From contig DAOUTG010000002.1 of assembly GCA_030626845.1 (NCBI GenBank), forward strand, positions 1-64,000: a stretch of 64,000 bases of DNA. Direction: 5' to 3'. Both the position numbers and the translations under genes were made by a program. Each line of letters opens with the position of its first letter. Positions within the stretch are counted from its first letter, which is position 1. Below, piece by piece: positions 9,329 through 18,160 of this stretch. The stretch comes from Methylococcaceae bacterium (lineage in GTDB: Bacteria > Pseudomonadota > Gammaproteobacteria > Methylococcales > Methylomonadaceae). A model generated the notes under the pieces. That model was not told where the DNA came from. It searched no databases and saw only the letters and a list, made by a program, of their open reading frames with translations.

Positions 9329-10045
9329 CTACGGTTCGTTTTTATTATTTTGATAAACTTCATCAATCTCATAAAACCCACATTTTTTATTCATAAGCCA
9401 TACTGCGGCTTTTTTAGCACCTTCACCAAAAACTTCCTTATTAAAAGACTCATGAGTTAAAGTTATTTTTTGATTATTAATCGCTAAAATAACTTCATGA
9501 ATACTTACAATTTCACCCGCTCTAATACTATGAATGGGAACGTCTTGATTAAAAACATTTTCTATTTTTTTAGCTGTGCCACTCGGTAAGTCTTTTTTAT
9601 TTTTAAAATGTTGCTCAATGATTTCCACATCAGCAGTATCCCAAGCTTTACTAAATAGTTTACAGGCTTCAATCAAAAGATTAACCCCATCAGAAATATT
9701 AGGTGCGTAAAGTATTTTTAAGGACTCATACTCCTGTATCTTTTGTATTTGACTATCATTAAATCCCGTTGCAGCAATAATATAAGCAGTTTTTTTAGGT
9801 AGTTTATCAATGTTTGATAAAACCGCCTCTGCTGTGGAAAAATCTACCAGAACATCTGGCTTAAATTGGTTTATCAATTTATTGAGATGTTTTTTTGATT
9901 TAACTTTAAAATCAAATTTATCATATTCTGTTACTTTATTTTTTATGGCAAAAACAAGTTCGAAGTCCTCATCTAAATGAATGTTATTCGCAACGACTTT
10001 ACCCGTTTTCCCCAGTCCTAATAGACCTATTTTAATTTTTTTCAT
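9329..10045 (-). CDS. dapB: Divergent short dihydrodipicolinate reductase (DapB-like)
   Basis: KKIKIGLLGLGKTGKVVANNI; VDFSTAEAV; AATGFNDSQ; APNISDGVNLL; EIIEQHFKNKKDLPSGTAKKI. Confidence 0.8.
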   Translation of the reverse strand: MKKIKIGLLGLGKTGKVVANNIHLDEDFELVFAIKNKVTEYDKFDFKVKSKKHLNKLINQFKPDVLVDFSTAEAVLSNIDKLPKKTAYIIAATGFNDSQIQKIQEYESLKILYAPNISDGVNLLIEACKLFSKAWDTADVEIIEQHFKNKKDLPSGTAKKIENVFNQDVPIHSIRAGEIVSIHEVILAINNQKITLTHESFNKEVFGEGAKKAAVWLMNKKCGFYEIDEVYQNNKNEP

Positions 10046-10073
10046 GATTTATGTTATATGTCTTAGAATTATT

Positions 10074-10553
10074 TTAAGTTAAACTATTATAACCCGAATT
10101 AAAATAAAGCAATGGTTCACCTGAACGACAATTAATCTGCTCAATATTTCCAATAATAACCCAGTGTGTGCCTGCTAATATTTTATCAACAAGGGTACAT
10201 TCAATGGATACCAATGATTCATCAAAAATAGGCAAACCCGTTAGCCCTTCTTTCCATGAAACATTAGCAAAACGTTCTTCTTGACTTGCAGCACCTGCAA
10301 ATTGATTTGAAACACTTTCTTGGTTAACATTTAAGATATTAACCGCAAAAGCACTTGCTGCAAAAATACCCTCTCCCGTTTCTGCATCCTTATTGATACA
10401 GACTAAAATTTGATGCGGTTCTAAAGAAACACTGGCAAAGGATGTTACTGTCATTCCTTGAACTCCAAGTTTATCAGTTTTTGTGGTGACAACTGCTACA
10501 CCGCTTGCCCATAATTTAAGGGCATTTTTAAAATCTTGATCGCTAACAGACAT
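10074..10553 (-). CDS. Flavin reductase family protein (FMN-binding split barrel)
   Basis: FKNALKLWASGVAVVTTKTDKLGVQGMTVTSFASVSLEPHQILVCINKDAETGEGI...FAVNILN. Confidence 0.88.
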   Translation of the reverse strand: MSVSDQDFKNALKLWASGVAVVTTKTDKLGVQGMTVTSFASVSLEPHQILVCINKDAETGEGIFAASAFAVNILNVNQESVSNQFAGAASQEERFANVSWKEGLTGLPIFDESLVSIECTLVDKILAGTHWVIIGNIEQINCRSGEPLLYFNSGYNSLT

Positions 10554-10679
10554 AATATTCTCCTTTGTTATAAACCTTGAAATTTTTAATCTCGTGTTTG
10601 TTTGATTTTATATTAGCTGGTACTCTATCACAAATAATTATTTTCCATAAAAAGAACACCTACTTTTATAATTTTAACT

Positions 10680-11693
10680 ATGTTTTCAAAAATGCCTATA
10701 GGCTCAGTCATGATTGATGTCGAGAGCTTAAGTTTAACCACAATTGAAAAAGAGAAAATACAACATCCAAATACTGGGGCTATTATTTTATTTTCTCGTA
10801 ACTATCAAGACCCTGAACAAATTACAGCCCTTATTAATGAAATCCGTCAAACTCGCAATGGTACTATTTTAATTGCTGTGGATCAAGAAGGCGGACGCGT
10901 ACAACGGTTTCAAAACGGATTTACCTGCTTGCCTCCCGCTGCAAGCTTTGTATCACAACCTGAATTAGCAGAAAAAACAGGGTGGTTAATGGCAGCTGAA
11001 TTATTAGCTGTTGGGATTGATTTTAGCTTTGCCCCTGTTTTAGATGTGGATTGTGGGGTTAGTAAAATCATTGGTGATCGCTCATTTTCATCTGAATGTG
11101 AGCAAGCCGCTACCTTAGCTGCCGCTTTTAGTCGTGGAATGCGCTCTGCGGGCATGGCTTCAACAGGGAAACATTTTCCAGGTCATGGGTTTGTAAGTTT
11201 AGACTCACATTTAGCACTGCCCATTGATGAGCGAGATTTAAAAACGATTTGGCAACAAGATTTAGTCCCTTTTAAACAGCTTATTAGTGAAGGGCTAGAA
11301 GCGATTATGCCAGCGCATATTGTGTACCCTAAAATTGATTCGCAAGCAGCAGGTTTTTCCTCAAAATGGTTACAACAAATTTTACGCAATGAATTAGGCT
11401 TTGATGGCGTTATATTCAGTGATGACTTAAGTATGGAAGGCGCTGCCAGTGTGGGAAGTTTTACTGAACGAGCACGACAAGCTTTAACCGCAGGTTGTGA
11501 TATGATTTTAGTCTGTAATAATCCTGACGCTGCTACAAAAGTTTTAGATGCCTTACCGATTAAATATCCACCTAAAAGTCAGCAACGTTTTATTGCTATG
11601 CAAGGGAAAGCCAAAATTAACCGTAAAGCTTTATTAAGCTCTCAAAATTGGCAACAAATTTCTTCTCAACTTAAATTACTTAACCATGCTTGA
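10680..11693 (+). CDS. nagZ: Beta-N-acetylhexosaminidase NagZ
   Basis: GHP family 3 motifs: GAIILFSRNYQDPEQ, AVDQEGGRVQRF, STGKHFPGHGFVSLDSH, GVIFSDDLSMEGA. Confidence 0.96.
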   Translation: MFSKMPIGSVMIDVESLSLTTIEKEKIQHPNTGAIILFSRNYQDPEQITALINEIRQTRNGTILIAVDQEGGRVQRFQNGFTCLPPAASFVSQPELAEKTGWLMAAELLAVGIDFSFAPVLDVDCGVSKIIGDRSFSSECEQAATLAAAFSRGMRSAGMASTGKHFPGHGFVSLDSHLALPIDERDLKTIWQQDLVPFKQLISEGLEAIMPAHIVYPKIDSQAAGFSSKWLQQILRNELGFDGVIFSDDLSMEGAASVGSFTERARQALTAGCDMILVCNNPDAATKVLDALPIKYPPKSQQRFIAMQGKAKINRKALLSSQNWQQISSQLKLLNHA

Positions 11694-12231
11694 TGAAATA
11701 AAACAGATAGAATCTTCGGCTGATTTGCTTTATAGCGAAACCGAAGTTGAAGCCGCCATAGATAAAATGGCAGATAACATTAATTTATTACTGGCAGATC
11801 GTAATCCTTTAATTTTATGTGTGATGAATGGAGGTGTTGTGATTACAGGAAAATTAATGACGCGTTTGAACTTTCCTTTAACATTGGATGCGATCAATGC
11901 GAGTCGTTATTGTAATCAAACCTCAGGGGGAGAAATTAAATGGTTACTAAAACCTAAAGCATCTTTAGAAAATCAGACTATTTTACTGGTTGATGATATT
12001 TTAGATGAAGGATTAACTTTAGAAGCACTTTATGAATACTGCCGTCAACAAGGGGCAAGCTCTATTTATAGCGCGGTATTAATTGATAAGAAATTGGGTC
12101 ATAAAAAACCTATCATTGCCGATTTTATTGGTCTTGAAACTGAAGACCGTTATTTATTTGGTTATGGGATGGATTATAAAGGCTATTTACGCAATGCTGC
12201 GGGTATTTTTGCATGTAAGGAGGAAGTATAA
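11686..12231 (+). CDS. Hypoxanthine-guanine phosphoribosyltransferase family protein
   Basis: LILCVMNGGVVITGKLMTRL; PRPP motif TILLVDDILDEGLTL; overlaps the nagZ end by 8 nt. Confidence 0.88.
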   Translation: MLDEIKQIESSADLLYSETEVEAAIDKMADNINLLLADRNPLILCVMNGGVVITGKLMTRLNFPLTLDAINASRYCNQTSGGEIKWLLKPKASLENQTILLVDDILDEGLTLEALYEYCRQQGASSIYSAVLIDKKLGHKKPIIADFIGLETEDRYLFGYGMDYKGYLRNAAGIFACKEEV

Positions 12232-12969
12232 ATGAGTATAGGAATAATAGGCGGTACAGGACTAACAGAAATTAAAGGTTTAGAAATTACGGGAGAGAAA
12301 AAGATTAAAACCCCTTTTGGTAAACCTTCTGCAGCTTATATTATGGGTAAATTAAAAGGTAAAGAAGTTATCTTTTTAGCACGACATGGAAACCCTCATC
12401 GCTATCCACCTCACAAAGTGAATTATCGGGCGAATATTTGGGGGTTTAAAAAACTAGGCGTTAAAGACATTATTTCAATCGCTGCAGTCGGAGGAATTAC
12501 TAAAAATATGAACCCTGCTCATATTGTTATTCCTGACCAAATTATTGATTATAGCTATGGGCGAAAGCACACATTTTTTGAAAAAAATTTAGAGGAAGTA
12601 ACGCATATTGATTTTACCTATCCTTATACTCCAAAGCTTAGAAGTCAATTAATTAAATTGGCGGCTAAAAAAAATATAGCGATTAGTCCAATTGCAACCT
12701 ATGGTTGTACACAAGGCCCTAGACTAGAAACGGCAGCAGAAATTTTACGACTAGATAATGATGGATGCGATATTGTTGGGATGACAGGAATGCCTGAGGC
12801 CGGATTAGCGCGTGAATTAGATATAAGCTACGCTACGATTGCTGTGGTTGCCAACTGGGGCGCTGGAAAGTCAGAGGGAGAAATTACCATGGAAGAAATT
12901 CATCAGCATTTATCAAAAGGTATGGGGAATGCTATTGAGTTATTAACGGCGTTTATTAAAATATTCTAA
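12232..12969 (+). CDS. S-methyl-5'-thioinosine/thioadenosine phosphorylase family
   Basis: SIGIIGGTGLTEIKGLEI; FLARHGNPHRYPPHKVNYRANIWGFKKLGV; GPRLETAAEI; DIVGMTGMPEAGLARELDI. Confidence 0.92.
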   Translation: MSIGIIGGTGLTEIKGLEITGEKKIKTPFGKPSAAYIMGKLKGKEVIFLARHGNPHRYPPHKVNYRANIWGFKKLGVKDIISIAAVGGITKNMNPAHIVIPDQIIDYSYGRKHTFFEKNLEEVTHIDFTYPYTPKLRSQLIKLAAKKNIAISPIATYGCTQGPRLETAAEILRLDNDGCDIVGMTGMPEAGLARELDISYATIAVVANWGAGKSEGEITMEEIHQHLSKGMGNAIELLTAFIKIF

Positions 12970-13694
12970 ATATCAACAATTTTATTCTGATCAAAATTAT
13001 CAACTTCTTTACGACCTTTATAACCTCGGGTGTTACTTAATATTCGAGTGTTTGAAACGATATAATTATTTTGGCTATGTATATGTCCATGAAACCAAAC
13101 ACTAATATCGTGTTGACTAATTAATTCGTTGAGGCTATTACAATAGGCTATTTTTTTTAATTTATTATTACCTTCATGCCAGCTTTTATGCAGGGGGGCA
13201 TGATGGGTAATAACCACTGTTTTGCCGTCAAAAGGTTCATCCAGTTCATTTTCTAGCCATAACATAGATGATCTGTGCAAACGTGTGAAAATTGCCTGAT
13301 TAAAAGCCCCTTCTTTAAAGCGAATATTTCTAAAATCATTTAAACGTGTCGCTAATTCAATTGATTTTTTTTCACCCTCAATTAGTAAATCCGTCCATAA
13401 AGTACAGCCTAAAAAACGAATACCATTAATAATCAAACCATTTTTTTCCAAAAAATAAATATTGCTATTTAGGCAGCTATTACGCAGCATATTGAGGGTT
13501 CTTTTGTATTCATGAGTATAAAACTCATGATTCCCTGCAATATAAATAACGGGCTTGTCAATGCCTTTTAACCAGTTGATTCCTTGCCGCCCTATCCCTA
13601 TATCACCCGCTGCAATGACAATATCTGCATTAGTTTGGGGGTGTTCCAGACGACCGAATTCTAAATGAATATCAGAAAAATAGTTTATCCTCAC
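12966..13694 (-). CDS. Metallophosphoesterase
   Basis: MRINYFSDIHLEFG; DIVIAAGDIGIG; YIAGNHEFY; VITHHAPLH; WFHGHIHSQNNY. Confidence 0.92.
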   Translation of the reverse strand: MRINYFSDIHLEFGRLEHPQTNADIVIAAGDIGIGRQGINWLKGIDKPVIYIAGNHEFYTHEYKRTLNMLRNSCLNSNIYFLEKNGLIINGIRFLGCTLWTDLLIEGEKKSIELATRLNDFRNIRFKEGAFNQAIFTRLHRSSMLWLENELDEPFDGKTVVITHHAPLHKSWHEGNNKLKKIAYCNSLNELISQHDISVWFHGHIHSQNNYIVSNTRILSNTRGYKGRKEVDNFDQNKIVDI

Positions 13695-13789
13695 GATTAA
13701 TAACTCTGTTGCTTATCCTGTATGACGTATAATTCCCGTATGACTATTCTTTCAGATATTCGTATTTTTTTCCAACAAAGTTTTTTATT

Positions 13790-15010
13790 ATGTCATTAAA
13801 CACAAGAAAAAAGACCCAACAAGTTTTAATTGGTGATGTGAAAGTAGGTGGTGATGCACCTATTGTCGTACAGTCTATGACTAATACGGATACGGTTAAT
13901 ATTGATGCGACCGTTCATCAAATTATTGAGCTTGCAACCGCAGGGTCTGAATTGGTTCGGATTACCGTTAATTCAGAAGAGGCGGCTAAAGCTGTCCTTG
14001 AAATTCGCAATCAATTGGATAAACAAGGCTATTCTGTTCCCATTATTGGGGATTTTCATTTTAATGGACACAAATTATTAGAAAAATACCCCGATTGTGC
14101 AGCCGCTTTAGATAAATATCGTATTAACCCTGGTAATGTCGGACGCGGTAAAAGTCGTGACCCTCAATTTCAACAAATGATTGAATTTGCCTGCCAATAT
14201 AATAAACCTGTGCGTATTGGGGTTAATGGCGGTAGTTTAGACCCATCCGTTTTAACACGCTTATTAGACGAAAACCGTCTTAAAGAAAACCCGTTGGAAT
14301 TATCGGCGATTACACGTGAAGCCATTGTTTTATCTGCTTTAGAAAGTGCGGCAAAAGCACAAGAAATTGGTTTAGGAAAAGATAAAATTATTCTTTCTTG
14401 TAAAATCAGCAATGTTCAAGATTTAATTCGTATTTATCAAGATTTATCAACCCGTTGTGATTATGCTTTGCATTTAGGCTTAACTGAGGCGGGCATGGGA
14501 TCAAAAGGTATTGTCGCCTCCTCTGCCGCACTTTCTGTATTAATGCAGCAAGGAATTGGAGATACCATTCGTATTTCTCTCACCCCAGAGCCAGGGGGCA
14601 CAAGAACTAAAGAAGTGATTGTTGCACAAGAAATATTACAAACGATGGGCTTTCGCAGCTTTACGCCAATGGTGATTGCCTGTCCTGGTTGTGGACGAAC
14701 AACCAGTGATTATTTCCAAAAACTGGCGTTAGAAATTCAAAATTATTTACGTGAGCAGATGCCTGTTTGGAAAAATAAATATGAAGGCGTTGAGACAATG
14801 GAGGTTGCAGTCATGGGTTGTGTGGTTAATGGGCCTGGTGAAAGTAAAAATGCCAATATTGGTATTAGTTTACCTGGAACAGGGGAATCCCCTGTCGCCC
14901 CCGTTTATGAAGATGGTGAAAAAACAGTGACTTTAAAGGGTGATAAAATCGCTGAAGAATTTCACGGTATTGTTGAACGTTATATTGAAAGAACTTACGG
15001 TACTCATTAA
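13790..15010 (+). CDS. ispG: 4-hydroxy-3-methylbut-2-enyl diphosphate synthase (flavodoxin)
   Basis: [67 protein letters not shown]. Confidence 0.98.
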   Translation: MSLNTRKKTQQVLIGDVKVGGDAPIVVQSMTNTDTVNIDATVHQIIELATAGSELVRITVNSEEAAKAVLEIRNQLDKQGYSVPIIGDFHFNGHKLLEKYPDCAAALDKYRINPGNVGRGKSRDPQFQQMIEFACQYNKPVRIGVNGGSLDPSVLTRLLDENRLKENPLELSAITREAIVLSALESAAKAQEIGLGKDKIILSCKISNVQDLIRIYQDLSTRCDYALHLGLTEAGMGSKGIVASSAALSVLMQQGIGDTIRISLTPEPGGTRTKEVIVAQEILQTMGFRSFTPMVIACPGCGRTTSDYFQKLALEIQNYLREQMPVWKNKYEGVETMEVAVMGCVVNGPGESKNANIGISLPGTGESPVAPVYEDGEKTVTLKGDKIAEEFHGIVERYIERTYGTH

Positions 15011-15013
15011 AAA

Positions 15014-15679
15014 ATGGAAAGGGGAAAAGACGATAAAATGCGTGATATGTTGTTTAAAAGAAATGAAGCGTGGGCGAATAAAATGCGAGGCTCAGACCCT
15101 GATTTTTTTAAACGACTTCACAAACAACAAAACCCTAAATATTTATGGATAGGTTGCTCAGATAGTCGAGTTTCTGCTAATCAAATTGTAGATTTAGACC
15201 CGGGTGAAATTTTTGTACACCGTAATATTGCCAATGTTGTGGTTCATACCGATTTAAATTGTTTGTCAGTGATCCAATATGCGGTTGAGGTGCTGAAAAT
15301 TAAGCATATTATCGTTTGTGGGCATTATGGCTGTGGGGGAGTAAAAGCGGCTATGGAAAATCATGAGCATGGATTAATTGATAATTGGTTACGTCATATT
15401 CAAGATGTTTATCGTGCGCATAAAAAAGAGATTGATCTTTTAGAAAATAAGAATGATCAGTACCAATTATTATGTGAGAAAAATGTGATTGAGCAGGTCA
15501 TTAATGTTTGCCATACAACAATTGTTCAAAAGTCATGGCGAAATAATGTTGATTTATCTATTCATGGTTGGATTTACAGTATTAAAAATGGCATATTGAA
15601 AGACCTAGATATTTATGTTTCTGCACCTGAGCAATTAGAAGCGGTTTATGAAGCCCATGGTATTAATTATTTTTCTTAA
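15014..15679 (+). CDS. Beta-class carbonic anhydrase
   Basis: YLWIGCSDSRVSANQIVDLDPGEIFVHRNIANVV; HIIVCGHYGCGGVKAAM. The start may be the downstream ATG at 15038 (MRDMLFKRNE). Confidence 0.95.
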   Translation: MERGKDDKMRDMLFKRNEAWANKMRGSDPDFFKRLHKQQNPKYLWIGCSDSRVSANQIVDLDPGEIFVHRNIANVVVHTDLNCLSVIQYAVEVLKIKHIIVCGHYGCGGVKAAMENHEHGLIDNWLRHIQDVYRAHKKEIDLLENKNDQYQLLCEKNVIEQVINVCHTTIVQKSWRNNVDLSIHGWIYSIKNGILKDLDIYVSAPEQLEAVYEAHGINYFS

Positions 15680-16723
15680 ATGTTAAAAATATTTGAATTT
15701 CGTATAACTTTTTTACTCATCCTTTGTTTAAATTTGGTTGCCTGTAGTGATACAAACCAACCAAAAACCTATCCCTTTGTCTATACAGAGATGATTATGG
15801 GGACTAGTTTTACGATTAAAATTACAACGTTACCCGCAGCAGTTAAGATTGAGACATTAAAAAACCAGATTAAAAACTTGTTAGATAAGCTTAACGGTGA
15901 TCTTTCCACTTATGAGCCAAAATCTGCTTTATCATTATTTAATCAGAAGCTAAGTTCTGATTGGCAAATTATCCCTAATTCACTACTGATAGTATTGGTA
16001 GAAGCACAACGAATTAGCCAGTTAAGCGCGGGGGCTTTTGATATTTCGGTCGGTAAATTAGTTAATTTATGGGGGTTTGGCGTAGAACCTATGCACTTTA
16101 GCGCACCTGATGACAATATTTTAAAAAAGGTATTAGCTACCCTAGGTTATCAGCATTTATTAATAGATAAGCCAGCATCAAAAATTAAAAAACAACAGCC
16201 TGAACTTTACTTAGATTTATCTGCCATCGCTAAAGGTTATGCGGTAGATCAAGTCGCATTACTTTTAGAAGTCCAAGAGATTAATGATTATATGGTGGAA
16301 ATTGGGGGTGAGATTCGTTTAAAAGGTCAAAATATTTCAGGGGCGGGTTGGAAAATTGCGATTGAAAAACCAACCTCTGAAAAACGTGTTATTCAAAAAG
16401 TGGTTTCGATTAGTAATATTGCGATGGCGACTTCGGGCGATTATCGTAATTTTTTTGAACTTGAAGGTAAACGTTATTCACATACCATTGATCCACGAAC
16501 AGGGCGACCCATTACGCATCAACTTGCCTCCGTGACTATTTTAAATAATAGTGCCATGACAGCGGATGCGCTTGCGACGGCAATAATGGTCTTAGGAGAA
16601 GATGAGGGCTATCGGCTCGCACAGCAACAAAATATTGCAGCGCTATTTATTATTAAAACCACAGAAGGTTTTGTAGAAAAAAGTTCGTCTGCCTTTATAA
16701 AATTTTTTAAGGAAACATCATGA
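15680..16723 (+). CDS. apbE: FAD:protein FMN transferase (ApbE)
   Basis: Lipoprotein signal LNLVACSD; MGTSFTIKIT; DLSAIAKGYAVDQV; VEIGGEIRLKG; HTIDPRTGRPI; TADALATAIMVLG. Confidence 0.95.
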   Translation: MLKIFEFRITFLLILCLNLVACSDTNQPKTYPFVYTEMIMGTSFTIKITTLPAAVKIETLKNQIKNLLDKLNGDLSTYEPKSALSLFNQKLSSDWQIIPNSLLIVLVEAQRISQLSAGAFDISVGKLVNLWGFGVEPMHFSAPDDNILKKVLATLGYQHLLIDKPASKIKKQQPELYLDLSAIAKGYAVDQVALLLEVQEINDYMVEIGGEIRLKGQNISGAGWKIAIEKPTSEKRVIQKVVSISNIAMATSGDYRNFFELEGKRYSHTIDPRTGRPITHQLASVTILNNSAMTADALATAIMVLGEDEGYRLAQQQNIAALFIIKTTEGFVEKSSSAFIKFFKETS

Positions 16724-16932
16724 TTTATTTTGCAATAACCTTTGCATTTATGCTACTAATTGTGGTCATCATGGCAGTTGGGGTTATTTTTGGCAGAAAA
16801 GCCATTAAAGGCTCCTGTGGTGGTGCAAATAATGGTGAATGTGTTTGTGTGGAAAAATGTGACAAAAGAAAAAAGTTGGATGCAGAAAATCAAGAAACTA
16901 CAGTTATTAATATTGATTTACTTAAGCATTAA
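16720..16932 (+). CDS. nqrM: (Na+)-NQR maturation protein NqrM
   Basis: Single TM then GRKAIKGSCGGANNGECVCVEKCDKR Cys cluster; 4-bp overlap with apbE. Confidence 0.85.
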   Translation: MIYFAITFAFMLLIVVIMAVGVIFGRKAIKGSCGGANNGECVCVEKCDKRKKLDAENQETTVINIDLLKH

Positions 16933-16959
16933 GATTGAATAAGTTGGTCGTCAATAGGT

Positions 16960-16980
16960 GAGCCGACATCTTGTCGGCTC
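16960..16980. terminator. Bidirectional terminator between nqrM and ispH
   Basis: GAGCCGAC-atctt-GTCGGCTC, perfect 8-bp stem, followed by TTAAAAAA. Confidence 0.75.
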
Positions 16981-16998
16981 TTAAAAAACTATTTTTCA

Positions 16999-17955
16999 TT
17001 ATTTAAGCGTCTCAAGATGTTTTTTAAGGTTTTTAGGTAAAGAAAAAACCACCATTTCTTCTATTCCTTGATGTTCTGTCACCATTTCCCCCCCCCATAC
17101 TTGCAATTGTTTAATCACTTCTTGAACTAAGACTTCAGGTGCTGATGCACCTGCTGTCACCCCGATAACATCAACATTAGTGAACCAATCTTGTCGCATA
17201 TTTTTATAGGTATCAATTAAATAAGCGGGTTTACCTAATTGTTCTGCAATTTCACGTAATCTATTAGAATTAGAGCTATTAGGTGAACCTACCACTAAAA
17301 TAATATCAGAAGTTTTAGCTAAATCATGTACCGCATCCTGACGGTTTTGAGTGGCATAACAAATATCATCTTGCTTTTGTTCTTGGATCAATGGAAAATA
17401 TTTTTTCAAAGTATCAACCATGATTCTGGTATCTGTCATTGAAAGCGTCGTTTGAGTCACATAAGCTAAATTAGTAGGGTTATTTACACTTAATGTTTTT
17501 ACATCCTCTGGTGTTTCCACAAGATAAATATTCCCATGCTCGGTACATTTTTCATACTGCCCCATTGTCCCTTCAACTTCTGGGTGTCCTGCATGACCAA
17601 TTAAAATAACTTCTCTATCTTCTTTAGCATGTTTAGCCACTTGTATATGAACTTTAGTGACCAAAGGACAAGTTGCATCAAATACGGTTAAATTACGTTC
17701 TACCGCCTGTTGTTGAACTTTTTTAGAAACCCCGTGCGCGCTAAAAATTAAATTGGCTTCTGTTGGAACATCCGTTAAATCTTCAATAAATACTGCGCCT
17801 TTATCACGTAAACCTTCAACAACGGTACGATTATGTACCACCTCATGGCGAACATAAACAGGGGCACCAAAAGCATCTAATGCTTGGTCAACAATTTCAA
17901 TAGCGCGATCAACGCCTGCACAAAATCCACGAGGGTTAGCGAGTACAATTTGCAT
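16999..17955 (-). CDS. ispH: 4-hydroxy-3-methylbut-2-enyl diphosphate reductase
   Basis: [58 protein letters not shown]. Confidence 0.98.
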   Translation of the reverse strand: MQIVLANPRGFCAGVDRAIEIVDQALDAFGAPVYVRHEVVHNRTVVEGLRDKGAVFIEDLTDVPTEANLIFSAHGVSKKVQQQAVERNLTVFDATCPLVTKVHIQVAKHAKEDREVILIGHAGHPEVEGTMGQYEKCTEHGNIYLVETPEDVKTLSVNNPTNLAYVTQTTLSMTDTRIMVDTLKKYFPLIQEQKQDDICYATQNRQDAVHDLAKTSDIILVVGSPNSSNSNRLREIAEQLGKPAYLIDTYKNMRQDWFTNVDVIGVTAGASAPEVLVQEVIKQLQVWGGEMVTEHQGIEEMVVFSLPKNLKKHLETLK

Positions 17956-18160
17956 AATCTTGACTTCTTTACTAGGTTATAAAGTGACTTATTCTAACGC
18001 AACTGGGTTTTTGAAACGATGATTGCTTTTTTTAAACCCCTAGAAAATTCAATATTGAGTGTTAGAATATGACTTATATACAACGGTTACTTGAATATTA
18101 AATCTTAAGTGGAAATTTCAAAAAACCACTTTTACACTATTTTCATATAAAGAGGGATTT

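Noticed and set aside
10680-12969. nagZ-hpt-MTIP overlapping cluster as an unusual operon
   Set aside because: nagZ next to a thioinosine phosphorylase gene is a known arrangement in Pseudomonas-type genomes.
14940-15152. 70-aa plus ORF overlapping ispG end and carbonic anhydrase start
   Set aside because: Out-of-frame shadow of two confident genes.
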